Source: JAVBOW01 sp031551595
Lineage (GTDB): Bacteria > Bacteroidota > Bacteroidia > Bacteroidales > Rikenellaceae
DNA: 26,234 nucleotides
Reading direction: 5' to 3'
Assembly (NCBI GenBank): GCA_031551595.1
Contig: JAVBNK010000186.1
Location: 1-26,234, forward strand
This document shows, piece by piece, positions 15,637 through 23,256 of this stretch. The notes under the pieces are model-generated. The model was not told the DNA's origin. It saw only the letters and a program-made list of their open reading frames with translations, and did no database searches. The translations under genes and the position numbers were made by a program. Numbering within the stretch: the first letter of the stretch is position 1; each line of letters begins with the position of its first letter.

Positions 15637-16185
15637 ATGAATCTTTCACGACTACTGATGACCTTGCCGGCGGCGGCGATGCTATGGTGGGTGTCCGGCT
15701 GCGATGACGTCGAGCACTATGCGGTGTATCCGGTGGGATACGAGATGCTGCATTACCACGAATTCGACCTTCCCGAAGGATACCGGTGGAAAGAAGAGGG
15801 TCACATTCACGGACGGCCTTCGGCGATCCGTTCGGCGCAGGACCTTCTCAACCGCATGGAAAATGACGGGAACCAACCGGACGAGGCTCCGCAGATCGAT
15901 TTCGATTTCGGCCGGTACTCGATCCTGCAGATGTGCGGCGAGAGCCGGATGAGCGTCGAGCGGATCGACCCGACGTTCGTGCTGTGGGAGGACGGCGTCT
16001 ACGGGCTGACCGTCAATGTGTACCTGCTTGCAAGCGATTTAACCACCAGCGGCGAGTCGCCGGATGAGCTTTCCCCTGCGATGGGTAACATGATACACCA
16101 CTGGAGGCTTTCGATCGCCGTGCCCGCCGTCCCGAGGGGGGCCAGGGTACGTTACGAGGTCCATTCCGTCAGCGATTATCAATGA
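15637..16185 (+). CDS. lipoprotein of unknown function, paralogue of the next gene's C-terminal half
   Basis: 182 residues from ATG 15637, chosen because it opens a lipoprotein signal (MNLSRLLMTLPAAAMLWW, then VSGC with C22). In-frame starts further up (15556, 15616) would reach into or near the operon terminator. The C-terminal part has AQDLLNRM, then IDFDFGRYSILQMCG and a late WRLSIAVPAVP strand, aligned with SQEELERY, DFDKYSVLLVSG and WQVAVLVPVTP of the following lipoprotein. This ID-F-Y-hydrophobic layout recalls small protease-inhibitor-like domains of Bacteroides lipoproteins (PrcB type), but that is a weak resemblance. The two genes are 72 bases apart and probably arose by duplication. 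Confidence 0.78.
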   Translation: MNLSRLLMTLPAAAMLWWVSGCDDVEHYAVYPVGYEMLHYHEFDLPEGYRWKEEGHIHGRPSAIRSAQDLLNRMENDGNQPDEAPQIDFDFGRYSILQMCGESRMSVERIDPTFVLWEDGVYGLTVNVYLLASDLTTSGESPDELSPAMGNMIHHWRLSIAVPAVPRGARVRYEVHSVSDYQ

Positions 16186-16257
16186 CCGGGCCGGCCATCC
16201 GGGGGGCTTTCCGTGGCCCCGGCTCCCGGCAGATCAGATCCATAAAGATCCGAATCC

Positions 16258-16980
16258 ATGAAAAAAACGATGACAGCTGTCGCAGGTGCAGCCTTACTGT
16301 TCGCCGGATGCGAAGGCAGGAAGGAAAACTGTGAGGTCACATACCGCTTCGTCAGGACGGAAACGCTCGACGTGGCCTCCGAAAAGGGCATCTACATGGG
16401 TGCTTTGGCCTCCTGGCCGTGCACGATGGTCCGCACGAGCAGCGACGGGCAGTGGTTCGCAGCCCCCGTCAACGGGTTCGATTACGAACCGGGGTATGAA
16501 TACGTGGTGGAAGCCGACAAATACCGGGCGGTCGTGCCGGAAGGGATGTGCTACGACGGACCCGGCGATCATTACGTGCTCAAACGCGTTATTTCCAAGG
16601 TGCGGCGCGACACACCAGGCATGGCCTGGTTCGTCCCGTGCTACGACTCGTGGCCGGGCATACCCGGAGAGTGGCTCGACACGGAAAAGAACGTGTTGCA
16701 CGTGATCCGTTCGCAGGAGGAGCTGGAACGCTATTCGGCGCCCGCAGGGGAGGATAAGGTCGATTTCGATAAATATTCGGTATTGCTGGTGTCCGGCGCG
16801 GTGAACTCCGGGATCGCGAAGATCGACAGGACATTGATCTACCGGGGCGGCGGGAAATATGATTACCGGATAGATATCCTTGTGAATGCGGCCTGCGTAC
16901 TGTCCCCGTGGCAGGTCGCCGTGCTCGTGCCGGTCACCCCCGAACCCGGCAACGTCGCGTTGACGGTCGGCGTCCGCTGA
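16258..16980 (+). CDS. lipoprotein with an N-terminal DUF4377-like domain
   Basis: A 240-residue lipoprotein: MKKTMTAVAGAALLFAGC, lipidated cysteine at 18. Residues about 33-90 fit DUF4377: TLDVASEKG, CTMVRTSSDGQWF and GFDYEPGYEYVVEAD, the last close to the family's GFxYExGYEYxL signature. Residues about 150-240 form a second domain (SQEELERY, DFDKYSVLLVSG, PWQVAVLVPVTP) also found in the lipoprotein gene just upstream. The envelope protein's job is unknown. The GC-rich hairpin after its stop ends the transcript. Confidence 0.82.
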   Translation: MKKTMTAVAGAALLFAGCEGRKENCEVTYRFVRTETLDVASEKGIYMGALASWPCTMVRTSSDGQWFAAPVNGFDYEPGYEYVVEADKYRAVVPEGMCYDGPGDHYVLKRVISKVRRDTPGMAWFVPCYDSWPGIPGEWLDTEKNVLHVIRSQEELERYSAPAGEDKVDFDKYSVLLVSGAVNSGIAKIDRTLIYRGGGKYDYRIDILVNAACVLSPWQVAVLVPVTPEPGNVALTVGVR

Positions 16981-17001
16981 CGCCTGCCGCATCCTCCGTG
17001 A

Positions 17002-17027
17002 CCCGCCCCCGGAGGGCGGGCTTTTTT
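17002..17027 (+). terminator. intrinsic terminator after the DUF4377 lipoprotein
   Basis: CCCGCCC (17002-17008) pairs with GGGCGGG (17014-17020) around CCGGA and is followed by CTTTTTT. The T-run is at the position expected for the -33 region of the ffh promoter just downstream. Confidence 0.85.
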
Positions 17028-17044
17028 ATTTCGGCGGAAATGGT

Positions 17045-17052
17045 TAATTTTG
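17045..17052 (+). promoter_or_regulatory. -7 element for ffh
   Basis: TAATTTTG matches TAnnTTTG and lies 22 bases before the ffh ATG. The T-run of the preceding terminator (17022-17027) is at the -33 distance, so terminator and promoter appear to share bases. Confidence 0.6.
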
Positions 17053-17074
17053 CACACCGCAAAAGAGGGAAATC

Positions 17075-18397
17075 ATGTTCGAGAACTTAACAGACAAGTT
17101 AGAAAGGTCGCTTAAAATACTGAAGGGCGAGGGCCGGATCACCGAGATCAACGTCGCTGAAACGCTCAAGGAGATCCGCCGCGCGCTGATCGACGCCGAC
17201 GTCAACTACAAGGTGGCCAAGACGTTCACCGATGAAGTGAAGCAGAAAGCGTTGGGCGCGGACGTGCTCAGGTCCGTCAAGCCGGGCCAGATGATGACCA
17301 AGATCGTGCGCGACGAGCTGGCGGCCCTGATGGGCGGCACGGCGACCGATATCAGGCTCGAAGGCAACCCGGCGGTGGTCCTGATCGCAGGTTTGCAGGG
17401 CTCGGGTAAGACCACCTTCTCAGGCAAGCTGGCCTCGCTGGTCAAATGGAAGCGCGGGCGCGGCGTACTGCGGGTGGCGGGCGACGTCTACCGTCCGGCG
17501 GCTATAGAGCAGCTTAAAGTCCTCGCCAAGCAGGTCGAAGTGGAGGTCTACACCGAAGAGGGCAACAACAACCCGGTGCAGATCGCCGAGAACGCCGTCA
17601 AATACGCCCGCTCGAAGGGGCTCAACACGGTGATCGTCGACACGGCGGGCCGCCTGGCCGTCGACGAGGCGATGATGAAGGAGATCGAAGCCATTAAAAA
17701 GGCCGTCAAACCTTCCGAGATCCTCTTCGTGGTCGACTCGATGACCGGCCAGGACGCCGTCAACACCGCCCGCGAATTCAACGAGCGGCTGGATTTCGAC
17801 GGCGTGGTGCTTACGAAGCTGGACGGCGATACGCGCGGCGGTGCGGCCATCTCGATCCGCGCTGTGGTCAACAAGCCGATCAAGTTCATGAGCATGGGCG
17901 AGAAAATGGACGCCCTGCAGGTGTTCCATCCCGAGCGTATGGCCGACCGCATCCTCGGCATGGGCGACATTGTGTCGCTGGTCGAGCGCGCCCAGGAACA
18001 ATTCGACGAGGACGAAGCCCGCAAACTCAAAAAGAAACTGGTCAAGGACCAGTTCAATTTCAACGATTTCCTCACGCAGATCGGCCAGATCAAAAAGATG
18101 GGCAACTTCAAGGACGTGGCCTCGATGATCCCGGGCGTGGGCAAAGCGCTCAAAGACATCGACATCAGCGACGACGTGTTCAAGCAGACCGAGGCCATTA
18201 TCCACTCGATGACCCCCGTCGAGCGCGAAAACCCCTCGCTGATCAACGGCACGCGCCGCGAACGCATCGCACGCGGCAGCGGCACCACCCCGGCCGATGT
18301 CAACCGCCTGCTCAAGCAATTCGAGGATATGCGCAAAATGATGAAAGCCGTCGCCGGCGGCGGAATCCCCCGCATGGGCGCCATGAAACGCCGATAA
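17075..18397 (+). CDS. ffh: signal recognition particle protein Ffh (SRP54)
   Basis: Ffh binds signal peptides as they leave the ribosome and, with 4.5S RNA and FtsY, delivers ribosomes to the membrane. The 440-residue protein has the N domain (about 1-95), a G domain with GLQGSGKTT (106-114), DVYRPAA, DTAGR (189-193) and TKLDGDTRGG (247-256), and a methionine-rich M domain (about 300-435) ending MRKMMKAVAGGGIPRMGAMKRR-like, where the RNA and signal peptide bind. Length and motif order are normal. It is a single-gene unit with its own promoter. No 4.5S RNA gene is seen nearby. Confidence 0.98.
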   Translation: MFENLTDKLERSLKILKGEGRITEINVAETLKEIRRALIDADVNYKVAKTFTDEVKQKALGADVLRSVKPGQMMTKIVRDELAALMGGTATDIRLEGNPAVVLIAGLQGSGKTTFSGKLASLVKWKRGRGVLRVAGDVYRPAAIEQLKVLAKQVEVEVYTEEGNNNPVQIAENAVKYARSKGLNTVIVDTAGRLAVDEAMMKEIEAIKKAVKPSEILFVVDSMTGQDAVNTAREFNERLDFDGVVLTKLDGDTRGGAAISIRAVVNKPIKFMSMGEKMDALQVFHPERMADRILGMGDIVSLVERAQEQFDEDEARKLKKKLVKDQFNFNDFLTQIGQIKKMGNFKDVASMIPGVGKALKDIDISDDVFKQTEAIIHSMTPVERENPSLINGTRRERIARGSGTTPADVNRLLKQFEDMRKMMKAVAGGGIPRMGAMKRR

Positions 18398-18892
18398 CCT
18401 TATCCGTACATTCTGTTTTCGCGCCTTCTTGTAAAAGCCGGCGCTGCGGAGCGAGGGCTGAGGCTGCAGGCAACCCCTGCCGGCCGCGAGGAGAAAACGA
18501 GCGCGCCGTTGTACGTTCGTTCACACAGGCGTGCCGGAAATTTCGCCGAAACCGGGGCGCCACATCGTGGAGGGAGGGTCCGGCGAAGCCAAACTTCGTT
18601 TCCAGACAATTCTTCATCCCCTGAATTCAGGTAATTAACGTGAGTTCGACGAATTCGTCGAACTATAAATATTTTGTTTCGCAAATATTTGCCATCAAGC
18701 AAGCAGCACGAGTGCTGCTTGCCAAGCCCTCTCCTACGGTTAGGAGAGGGTTGGGTGAGGTGATCGTGCCTTGCGAATGCCGTAGGCATTCGCTCTGCAC
18801 CCCTTGCGAGAATCTTTTTTCAGGTTGCCGTTCACGTCGTGAAAGAAAAACAGGGATGAAACTCATCCCCCTGCCCTGACGCATCGCCAAAT
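18398..18892. other. non-coding region with two blocks of repeat-like sequence
   Basis: Nearly 500 bases without a supported gene. The first part (about 18400-18620) is GC-rich and has short open frames on the minus strand that look spurious. The second part (18643-18870) is a string of palindromes listed separately. No T-run terminator is seen right after ffh. The non-coding look, absence of promoters and hairpin density suggest one or more interspersed repeat elements. Confidence 0.55.
18643..18870. repeat. cluster of six or more perfect inverted repeats
   Basis: In order: AGTTCGACGAA with its complement directly adjoining (18643-18664); AAATATTT twice (18667-18674 and 18683-18690); GCAAGCAGCAC / GTGCTGCTTGC (18699-18709, 18712-18722); CCCTCTCCTA / TAGGAGAGGG (18727-18736, 18741-18750); GCGAATGCC / GGCATTCGC (18773-18781, 18785-18793); TTCAC / GTGAA (18831-18835, 18839-18843); GGGATGA / TCATCCC (around 18853-18869). 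All arms are exact. None has the T-run of a terminator. Confidence 0.8.
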
Positions 18893-19123
18893 TCAGGTCA
18901 TCCAATGCCTCAATTTTTCTCTGAAAATGAGGACAAGACTCCCCACCACAATCAGACAGATGTAAAGAATTAGATCTTCTATGGTTCCTTCACTATCTGT
19001 AAGATAAAAAATAATCCCGGCAACTCCTCCCAATATAGTTAATCCGGCCACAATCAGGCCTTCGATATAGATAAAATCTATCCGGAAGAATTTCTTCAAT
19101 GCACTATCCTTCTTCGGCTTCAC
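18893..19123 (-). CDS. small two-helix membrane protein
   Basis: 76 residues: a basic start KPKKDSALKKFFRID, a first hydrophobic helix (about 19-41, EGLIVAGLTILGGVAGIIFYL), a short acidic loop (TDSEGTIEDL), a second helix (about 51-67) and a basic end. I recognise no family. The start codon is GTG at 19123; the in-frame TTG at 19099 (giving MKKFFRIDF) is an alternative, and there is no ATG. The DNA is clearly more AT-rich than its neighbours. It is in the shadow of a truncated frame (19104-19286) whose end overlaps its start, so it may be the surviving second gene of a transferred pair. Confidence 0.55.
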   Translation of the reverse strand: MKPKKDSALKKFFRIDFIYIEGLIVAGLTILGGVAGIIFYLTDSEGTIEDLILYICLIVVGSLVLIFREKLRHWMT

Positions 19124-19286
19124 GGTTATTCGCTGAAAGTCTGAGACAATCCTTGCAATATTGCCTTTCTATCCCGATGAATTTCTGCCCGGATAATGAA
19201 TTGTATCCTATAGGAAATTTATCGGTTACAACACCCGATTCACCTCCTCCGAGGGAAATCGCAGTATAGCGGCCATCTCCGAAATA
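19104..19286 (-). pseudogene. gene remnant: open frame of 60 codons without a start, directly behind upp
   Basis: On the minus strand, right after the upp TGA and in the same frame, 60 codons are open up to TAG 19104-19106. They read YFGDGRYTAISLGGGESGVV, then a stretch including GQKFIGIERQYCKDCLRLSA. The text looks protein-like, with a CxxC pair, and is AT-rich like the small gene after it, but contains no ATG, GTG or usable TTG. The simplest reading is the 3' end of a gene whose front was lost when this segment was joined behind upp. A chance open frame of this length is possible. Confidence 0.4.
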
Positions 19287-19940
19287 TCAGATTTTCTCGC
19301 CGTAGGCGAGGTCGCCCACGTCGCCGATTCCGGGGATGATATAGGATTTGACGGTAAGTTCCTGGTCGACCGACCCGGCCCAGATGGAGGTGGTGGTTTT
19401 GGGCATGTGTTTGCGGACGTAGTCGATGCCTTCTTCGCTGGCGATGACGGTGGCGACGTGGGTATGTGCCGGACGGCCTCCCTTTTCAACCAACGCATTA
19501 TAGGTGAGCACGAGCGAAGCCCCGGTCGCCAGCATCGGATCGGTCAGGATGAGCGTTTTGCCTTCGAGGTCCGCGCAGGAGATGTATTCGACCTTGATGT
19601 TGAAGGTGCCGTCCTTGCTGTATTTGCGGTAGGCCGACACGAAAGCGTTCTCCGCGCGATCGAAATAGTTTATAAATCCCTGGTGGAAGGGCACCCCGGC
19701 GCGCAGGATGGTGGCCACGACCACATCGGCCACGGGCATCGACACCTCGGCCTCGCCGAGCGGGGTTTCGACCGTCGCGGCGGCATAAGTCAGTTTCCGG
19801 CTGATCTCGTAGGCCATGATCTCGCCGGCACGTTCGAGGTTGCGGCGGAACCGCATACGGTCTTTCTGGATATGGACGTCGCGCAATTCGGCGATGAAGC
19901 GGTTGAGGATCGTGTTCTGCCTGTCAAGGATAGTGACCAT
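19287..19940 (-). CDS. upp: uracil phosphoribosyltransferase
   Basis: UPRT makes UMP from uracil and PRPP, the main uracil salvage step. The 217-residue protein has the PRPP-binding loop DPMLATGAS (134-142), the uracil-binding end GIGDVGDLAYG (204-214), and the ATILRAGVPF segment (76-85) near the active site. The frame is open 40 codons further upstream, but ATG 19938-19940 gives the normal MVTILDRQNT opening and the usual length, and the -7 box at 19970-19977 lies upstream of it. It is divergent from the TetR gene. Confidence 0.96.
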   Translation of the reverse strand: MVTILDRQNTILNRFIAELRDVHIQKDRMRFRRNLERAGEIMAYEISRKLTYAAATVETPLGEAEVSMPVADVVVATILRAGVPFHQGFINYFDRAENAFVSAYRKYSKDGTFNIKVEYISCADLEGKTLILTDPMLATGASLVLTYNALVEKGGRPAHTHVATVIASEEGIDYVRKHMPKTTTSIWAGSVDQELTVKSYIIPGIGDVGDLAYGEKI

Positions 19941-19969
19941 AATGTTGGGATTTAGGAGCCGTTTGATTT

Positions 19970-19977
19970 CAAAAATA
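19970..19977 (-). promoter_or_regulatory. -7 element for upp
   Basis: On the minus strand this reads TATTTTTG, matching TAnnTTTG, 29 bases ahead of the upp ATG. A TTGG about 19 bases upstream (20000-19997) could serve as a weak -33 element. Confidence 0.55.
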
Positions 19978-20039
19978 GTGCAATTTGCCGGGTTTTCCAA
20001 CTGCGGCGGTAAAAAAACGGGGAATATCCGAGAAAATCT

Positions 20040-20080
20040 GAAAACTATTTTTGTTTCCAAAGTTTTCTATTATACATTTG
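20040..20080 (+). promoter_or_regulatory. promoter of the TetR/efflux operon with a candidate operator
   Basis: TTTG (20050-20053) and TACATTTG (20073-20080) are 19 bases apart, a good Bacteroidetes promoter 28 bases before the TetR ATG. An inverted repeat, GAAAACT (20040-20046) and AGTTTTC (20061-20067), covers the -33 box and reaches into the spacer, a fitting site for an autorepressing TetR protein. A second possible -7 box, TATTTTTG, overlaps at 20046-20053. Confidence 0.55.
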
Positions 20081-20108
20081 CAGCCTGAACCAAAACACTC
20101 CGACCAGA

Positions 20109-20735
20109 ATGTCAATCAGGGAACGCATCATAGAGGAGGCTACGGGCCTGTTCCTTTCGCAGGGCTTGCGCAGCGTGCGGATGGACGACATAGCTTCGCA
20201 TATGGGGATTTCCAAACGCACGATCTACGAAACGTTCGGCGACAAGGAGAACCTTGTGGCCGGGTGTGTCCGCTACTACTTCGAGCAGAACCACGAGTAT
20301 GTGAAACGCCGCTCGGCCGGGGCCGAAAACCTGATCGAAGAGCTGATGATCAACCTGAACAGCAACGAAGAGATGACCCAGAAAGGGACGGCGCTGATGG
20401 CCGACCTGCGCAAATTCTTCCCCAAGGTGCACGCGCAGATCTACAACGAGTGCTTCGAAGAAGGCACGGGCGAGATCAAAAAAATCCTCGACCGCGGGTC
20501 GCGCGAGGGCTATTTCCTGCCGGAGATGAACACCGAACTGACGGTCACCATCTTCATCGACCTGATGCAGACCGTCGTGCAGCGCATCAACTCGGCGCCC
20601 CTGACCGGACAACCGCTGGCGGAAACCATCCGGTTCTGTATCCTGTGCTTCGTGCGCGGCATCGCCACCCTGCACGGCGTGGAGATGATCGACCAATACC
20701 TGGCAAAACAACGGCAACCGAACGATAATAACTGA
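20109..20735 (+). CDS. TetR/AcrR family transcriptional regulator
   Basis: A 208-residue helical repressor. The N-terminal DNA-binding domain (about 1-50) opens SIRERIIEEATGLFLSQGL and contains the helix-turn-helix VRMDDIASHMGISKRTIYETFGDKENLV (23-50), the typical TetR pattern with TIYxxFxxK at the recognition helix. The remaining 150 residues form the variable ligand and dimer domain. It lies just ahead of a complete tolC/adaptor/RND set, separated from the outer membrane gene by only a few bases, so the likely role is a ligand-released repressor of its own efflux operon. The ligand cannot be inferred. Confidence 0.94.
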   Translation: MSIRERIIEEATGLFLSQGLRSVRMDDIASHMGISKRTIYETFGDKENLVAGCVRYYFEQNHEYVKRRSAGAENLIEELMINLNSNEEMTQKGTALMADLRKFFPKVHAQIYNECFEEGTGEIKKILDRGSREGYFLPEMNTELTVTIFIDLMQTVVQRINSAPLTGQPLAETIRFCILCFVRGIATLHGVEMIDQYLAKQRQPNDNN

Positions 20736-20743
20736 ATTTTGTG

Positions 20744-22186
20744 ATGAAGAGAAGAAATGTGATCTTAACCGCAGGCGTGCTGGCGCTGCTCTCCCTGGGG
20801 GCGCAGGCGCAGCAACCCGTATCGGTCGATCTGGAGCAGGCCCTGCGCATTGCCCTGAGCGACAACCCCACCATCCGCATCGCCGACATGGAAGTCGAGC
20901 GCCAGGACTACGTGCGCAAGGAAACGTGGGGCAACCTGTTGCCCAAACTCTCCGGCACGGTGGGCTACCAGAACGCCATTGTCAAAAATACGATAACCGG
21001 GGGCGTTTCCCTGAGTCCGACCCATACCGTAAGCTTCGGGGGCGACCTGACCGTGCCGCTCGTGGCTCCGGGCGTCTACCAGAGCCTGAAGCTCAACAAG
21101 GAGCAGCTGAGGGCGGCCGTGGAATCGGCCCGCGCATCGCGCATCGACATGAGTTGCGAGGTGAAGAAGGCGTTCTACAACATCCTGCGCATCGACCAGG
21201 AGATCGAAGTGCTGCGCGCCAGCCGGAAGAACGTGTCGACCACGGTCGAGGACCTGCGCAGCAAGCTTGCGCACGGCCTGACCTCCGAATACGACCTGCT
21301 GACGGCGGAGGTGCAGCTGAGCAACATCGACCCGCTGCTGATCCAGGCCGAACGCGGGCGCGAAGTGGCCCACATGTACCTGAAGATGCTGATGGGCATG
21401 CCGCTGGAAACCGAGGTGGATTTCGTGGGCGACCTGGCCCAGCTCGAACGCACCTACGGCGCAACGGCAGGCGCCTACGGCACGGACCTGTCGGGCAACA
21501 GCGACCTGCGCTCGCTCGACATCCAGGAGAGTATCCTCTCTCGCCAGCTCAAGGTGATGCGCACCCAGCGCATGCCCACGCTCGGAGCCACGCTCTCGGG
21601 CAGCGTCATCGGCCAGGACCCCATCAATTTCAACGTGGCGGCCCTGAGCGGCGGCATGATGGGATGGCAGAGCGACGGCAGCTACGTCGGCCAGCCCTAC
21701 GGCCAGTGGAAGAACGACGGATCGGGAACCGACGGATGGATGTTCATCCCCCCCGCCCCCGACAGCGAAACCGCCGCATCGAACGATTTCAGGTGGCAGA
21801 ACCCCGTCACGCTGAGCTTCGGGCTGAGCATTCCGATCTTCGCCGGCTTCACGAACACCAGCCGCGAAAAACAGCTCAGGAACAACCTTCGCCAGTTGCA
21901 GGCCCGGCGCGACTATACCGAAAAGCAGATCGAAGTACAGGTCAACACGTCGGTCAGCAACATCTACACCGCCCAGCGGAAGATGGCCGCCACGACCAAG
22001 ACCGTCCAGCAGGCCGGCAAGGCGTACGAGATCGCCAATGTGCGCTACAAGGCGGGCGCAGGCACCATCCTGGAGCTGAATTCGGCGGAATTGCAACTCA
22101 CCCAATCCCAACTCAACCACTCGCAGGCCGTGTATGACCTGCTTGCCGCACAGGCCGAATACGAAAAGATCTTAGGAAACGAATAA
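20744..22186 (+). CDS. TolC family outer membrane efflux protein
   Basis: 480 residues with a signal peptide cut near AQA-QQP (about residue 23). The mature protein has the two TolC-type repeats: VDLEQALRIALSDNPTIRIADMEVERQ near the start and, in the second half, long coiled-coil helices (REKQLRNNLRQLQARRDY... and NVRYKAGAGTILELNSAELQLTQSQ). A Gly/Ser/Trp-rich insert (about 300-355) sits between them. It forms the trimeric outer membrane duct of the tripartite pump encoded here. ATG 20744 is preferred over the adjoining GTG at 20741. Confidence 0.94.
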   Translation: MKRRNVILTAGVLALLSLGAQAQQPVSVDLEQALRIALSDNPTIRIADMEVERQDYVRKETWGNLLPKLSGTVGYQNAIVKNTITGGVSLSPTHTVSFGGDLTVPLVAPGVYQSLKLNKEQLRAAVESARASRIDMSCEVKKAFYNILRIDQEIEVLRASRKNVSTTVEDLRSKLAHGLTSEYDLLTAEVQLSNIDPLLIQAERGREVAHMYLKMLMGMPLETEVDFVGDLAQLERTYGATAGAYGTDLSGNSDLRSLDIQESILSRQLKVMRTQRMPTLGATLSGSVIGQDPINFNVAALSGGMMGWQSDGSYVGQPYGQWKNDGSGTDGWMFIPPAPDSETAASNDFRWQNPVTLSFGLSIPIFAGFTNTSREKQLRNNLRQLQARRDYTEKQIEVQVNTSVSNIYTAQRKMAATTKTVQQAGKAYEIANVRYKAGAGTILELNSAELQLTQSQLNHSQAVYDLLAAQAEYEKILGNE

Positions 22187-22201
22187 AACGATAACGACGA
22201 T

Positions 22202-23227
22202 ATGAAAAACTTGATCAGAACCCTCGGGGCGGTAGCCCTTGCAACCGTGGTCGGCACGGGCTGCGGCACGAAAGCGGACAAAGGCGGCGATGCGGCCGAT
22301 TCGCTGAAAAAAATCGATGTGAAGACCTTCACGGTCCACACCGAAACCATCGGGCAGGTGGCCGAATTCACCGGCAACATCGAAGCCAACCAGGTGAACA
22401 ACATCGGCCCCAACCAGCCGGGACGTATCGACAAGATCCTGGTGGACGTAGGCGCCACGGTGTCGAAAGGGCAATTGCTGGTGACGATGGACCCGACGGC
22501 CTACAACCAGGCTTCGGTGCAGCTGGCCAACCTCGAAGCCGACTACAACCGCCTCAAATCGGTGTTCGATGCGGGCGGGGTGTCCAGGCAACAACTTGAC
22601 CAGACCGAAACCCAACTGCGCGTATCGCGCGAGCAGGTGCGTAACCTGAAGGAAAACATCGAGCTGCGCAGCCCCGTGAGCGGCGTGGTGACGGCGCGCA
22701 ACATGGACCCGGGCGACGTTTACGCAGGCGCGGGCGGCATCCTGACCGTGATGCAGATCAATCCGCTGAAAGTCACGATGTACATCTCGGAACAATATTT
22801 CCCGCTGGTGAAAAAGGGCATGGGCGTCGACCTGGACGTCGACCTGTTCCCGGGCGAGGAGTTCCGGGGCAACGTGTCGCTCATCTCGCCGGCCATCTCG
22901 CCCGCGACCCGCACGTTCATGGTCGAAGTGTCGATCCCCAACCAGAGCCTCAAACTGCGTCCGGGCATGTACTGCCGTTCGACGATCAACCTGGGCACGA
23001 AAGAGGGCATCATGCTCAGCGACCTGGCCATCCAGAAGCAGATCGGCACCGCCGAACGCTACGTCTACGTGATCGAGAACGGTGCGGCCGTACGCCGTAC
23101 GGTGACCCTGGGCCGCCAGGCAGGCCAGCGCTATGACATCCTCACCGGCCTGCAGGACGGCGACCAGGTGGTCGTGGCAGGCGCATCGCACCTCTCGGAC
23201 GGCGTCGAGGTGAACGTGGTAGAATAA
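22202..23227 (+). CDS. RND efflux periplasmic adaptor (membrane fusion protein), lipoprotein
   Basis: 341 residues. The N-terminus MKNLIRTLGAVALATVVGTGC looks like a lipoprotein signal with C21, although a glycine at -3 is not the ideal residue. The order then follows MFP/HlyD adaptors: first lipoyl half (GPNQPGRIDKILVDVGATVSKGQLL), an alpha hairpin (about 100-145, NLEADYNRLKSVFD...QTETQLRVSREQV), the second lipoyl half (IELRSPVSGVVTARN), the beta barrel and the membrane-proximal domain. It bridges the inner-membrane pump and the TolC duct. It starts 15 bases after the tolC stop. Confidence 0.95.
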   Translation: MKNLIRTLGAVALATVVGTGCGTKADKGGDAADSLKKIDVKTFTVHTETIGQVAEFTGNIEANQVNNIGPNQPGRIDKILVDVGATVSKGQLLVTMDPTAYNQASVQLANLEADYNRLKSVFDAGGVSRQQLDQTETQLRVSREQVRNLKENIELRSPVSGVVTARNMDPGDVYAGAGGILTVMQINPLKVTMYISEQYFPLVKKGMGVDLDVDLFPGEEFRGNVSLISPAISPATRTFMVEVSIPNQSLKLRPGMYCRSTINLGTKEGIMLSDLAIQKQIGTAERYVYVIENGAAVRRTVTLGRQAGQRYDILTGLQDGDQVVVAGASHLSDGVEVNVVE

Positions 23228-23256
23228 CAACTGTAGCTTAAAACGATCCGACAACA

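Noticed and set aside
18398..18640. 4.5S SRP RNA gene next to ffh
   Set aside because: I could not find the conserved tetraloop helix with its GGAA-type loop and matching asymmetric loop in either strand.
18643..18870. CRISPR array
   Set aside because: The palindromes differ in sequence and spacing; there is no repeated unit and there are no cas genes.
19099..19269. 56-codon plus-strand open frame starting at ATG 19099
   Set aside because: It is antisense to both the small membrane protein start and the gene remnant, has no promoter, and its sequence shows no domain or signal.
20765..22120. Long open frames on both strands over the TolC gene
   Set aside because: All are out of frame with a protein that has a signal peptide and both TolC repeats; their composition is that of shadows.
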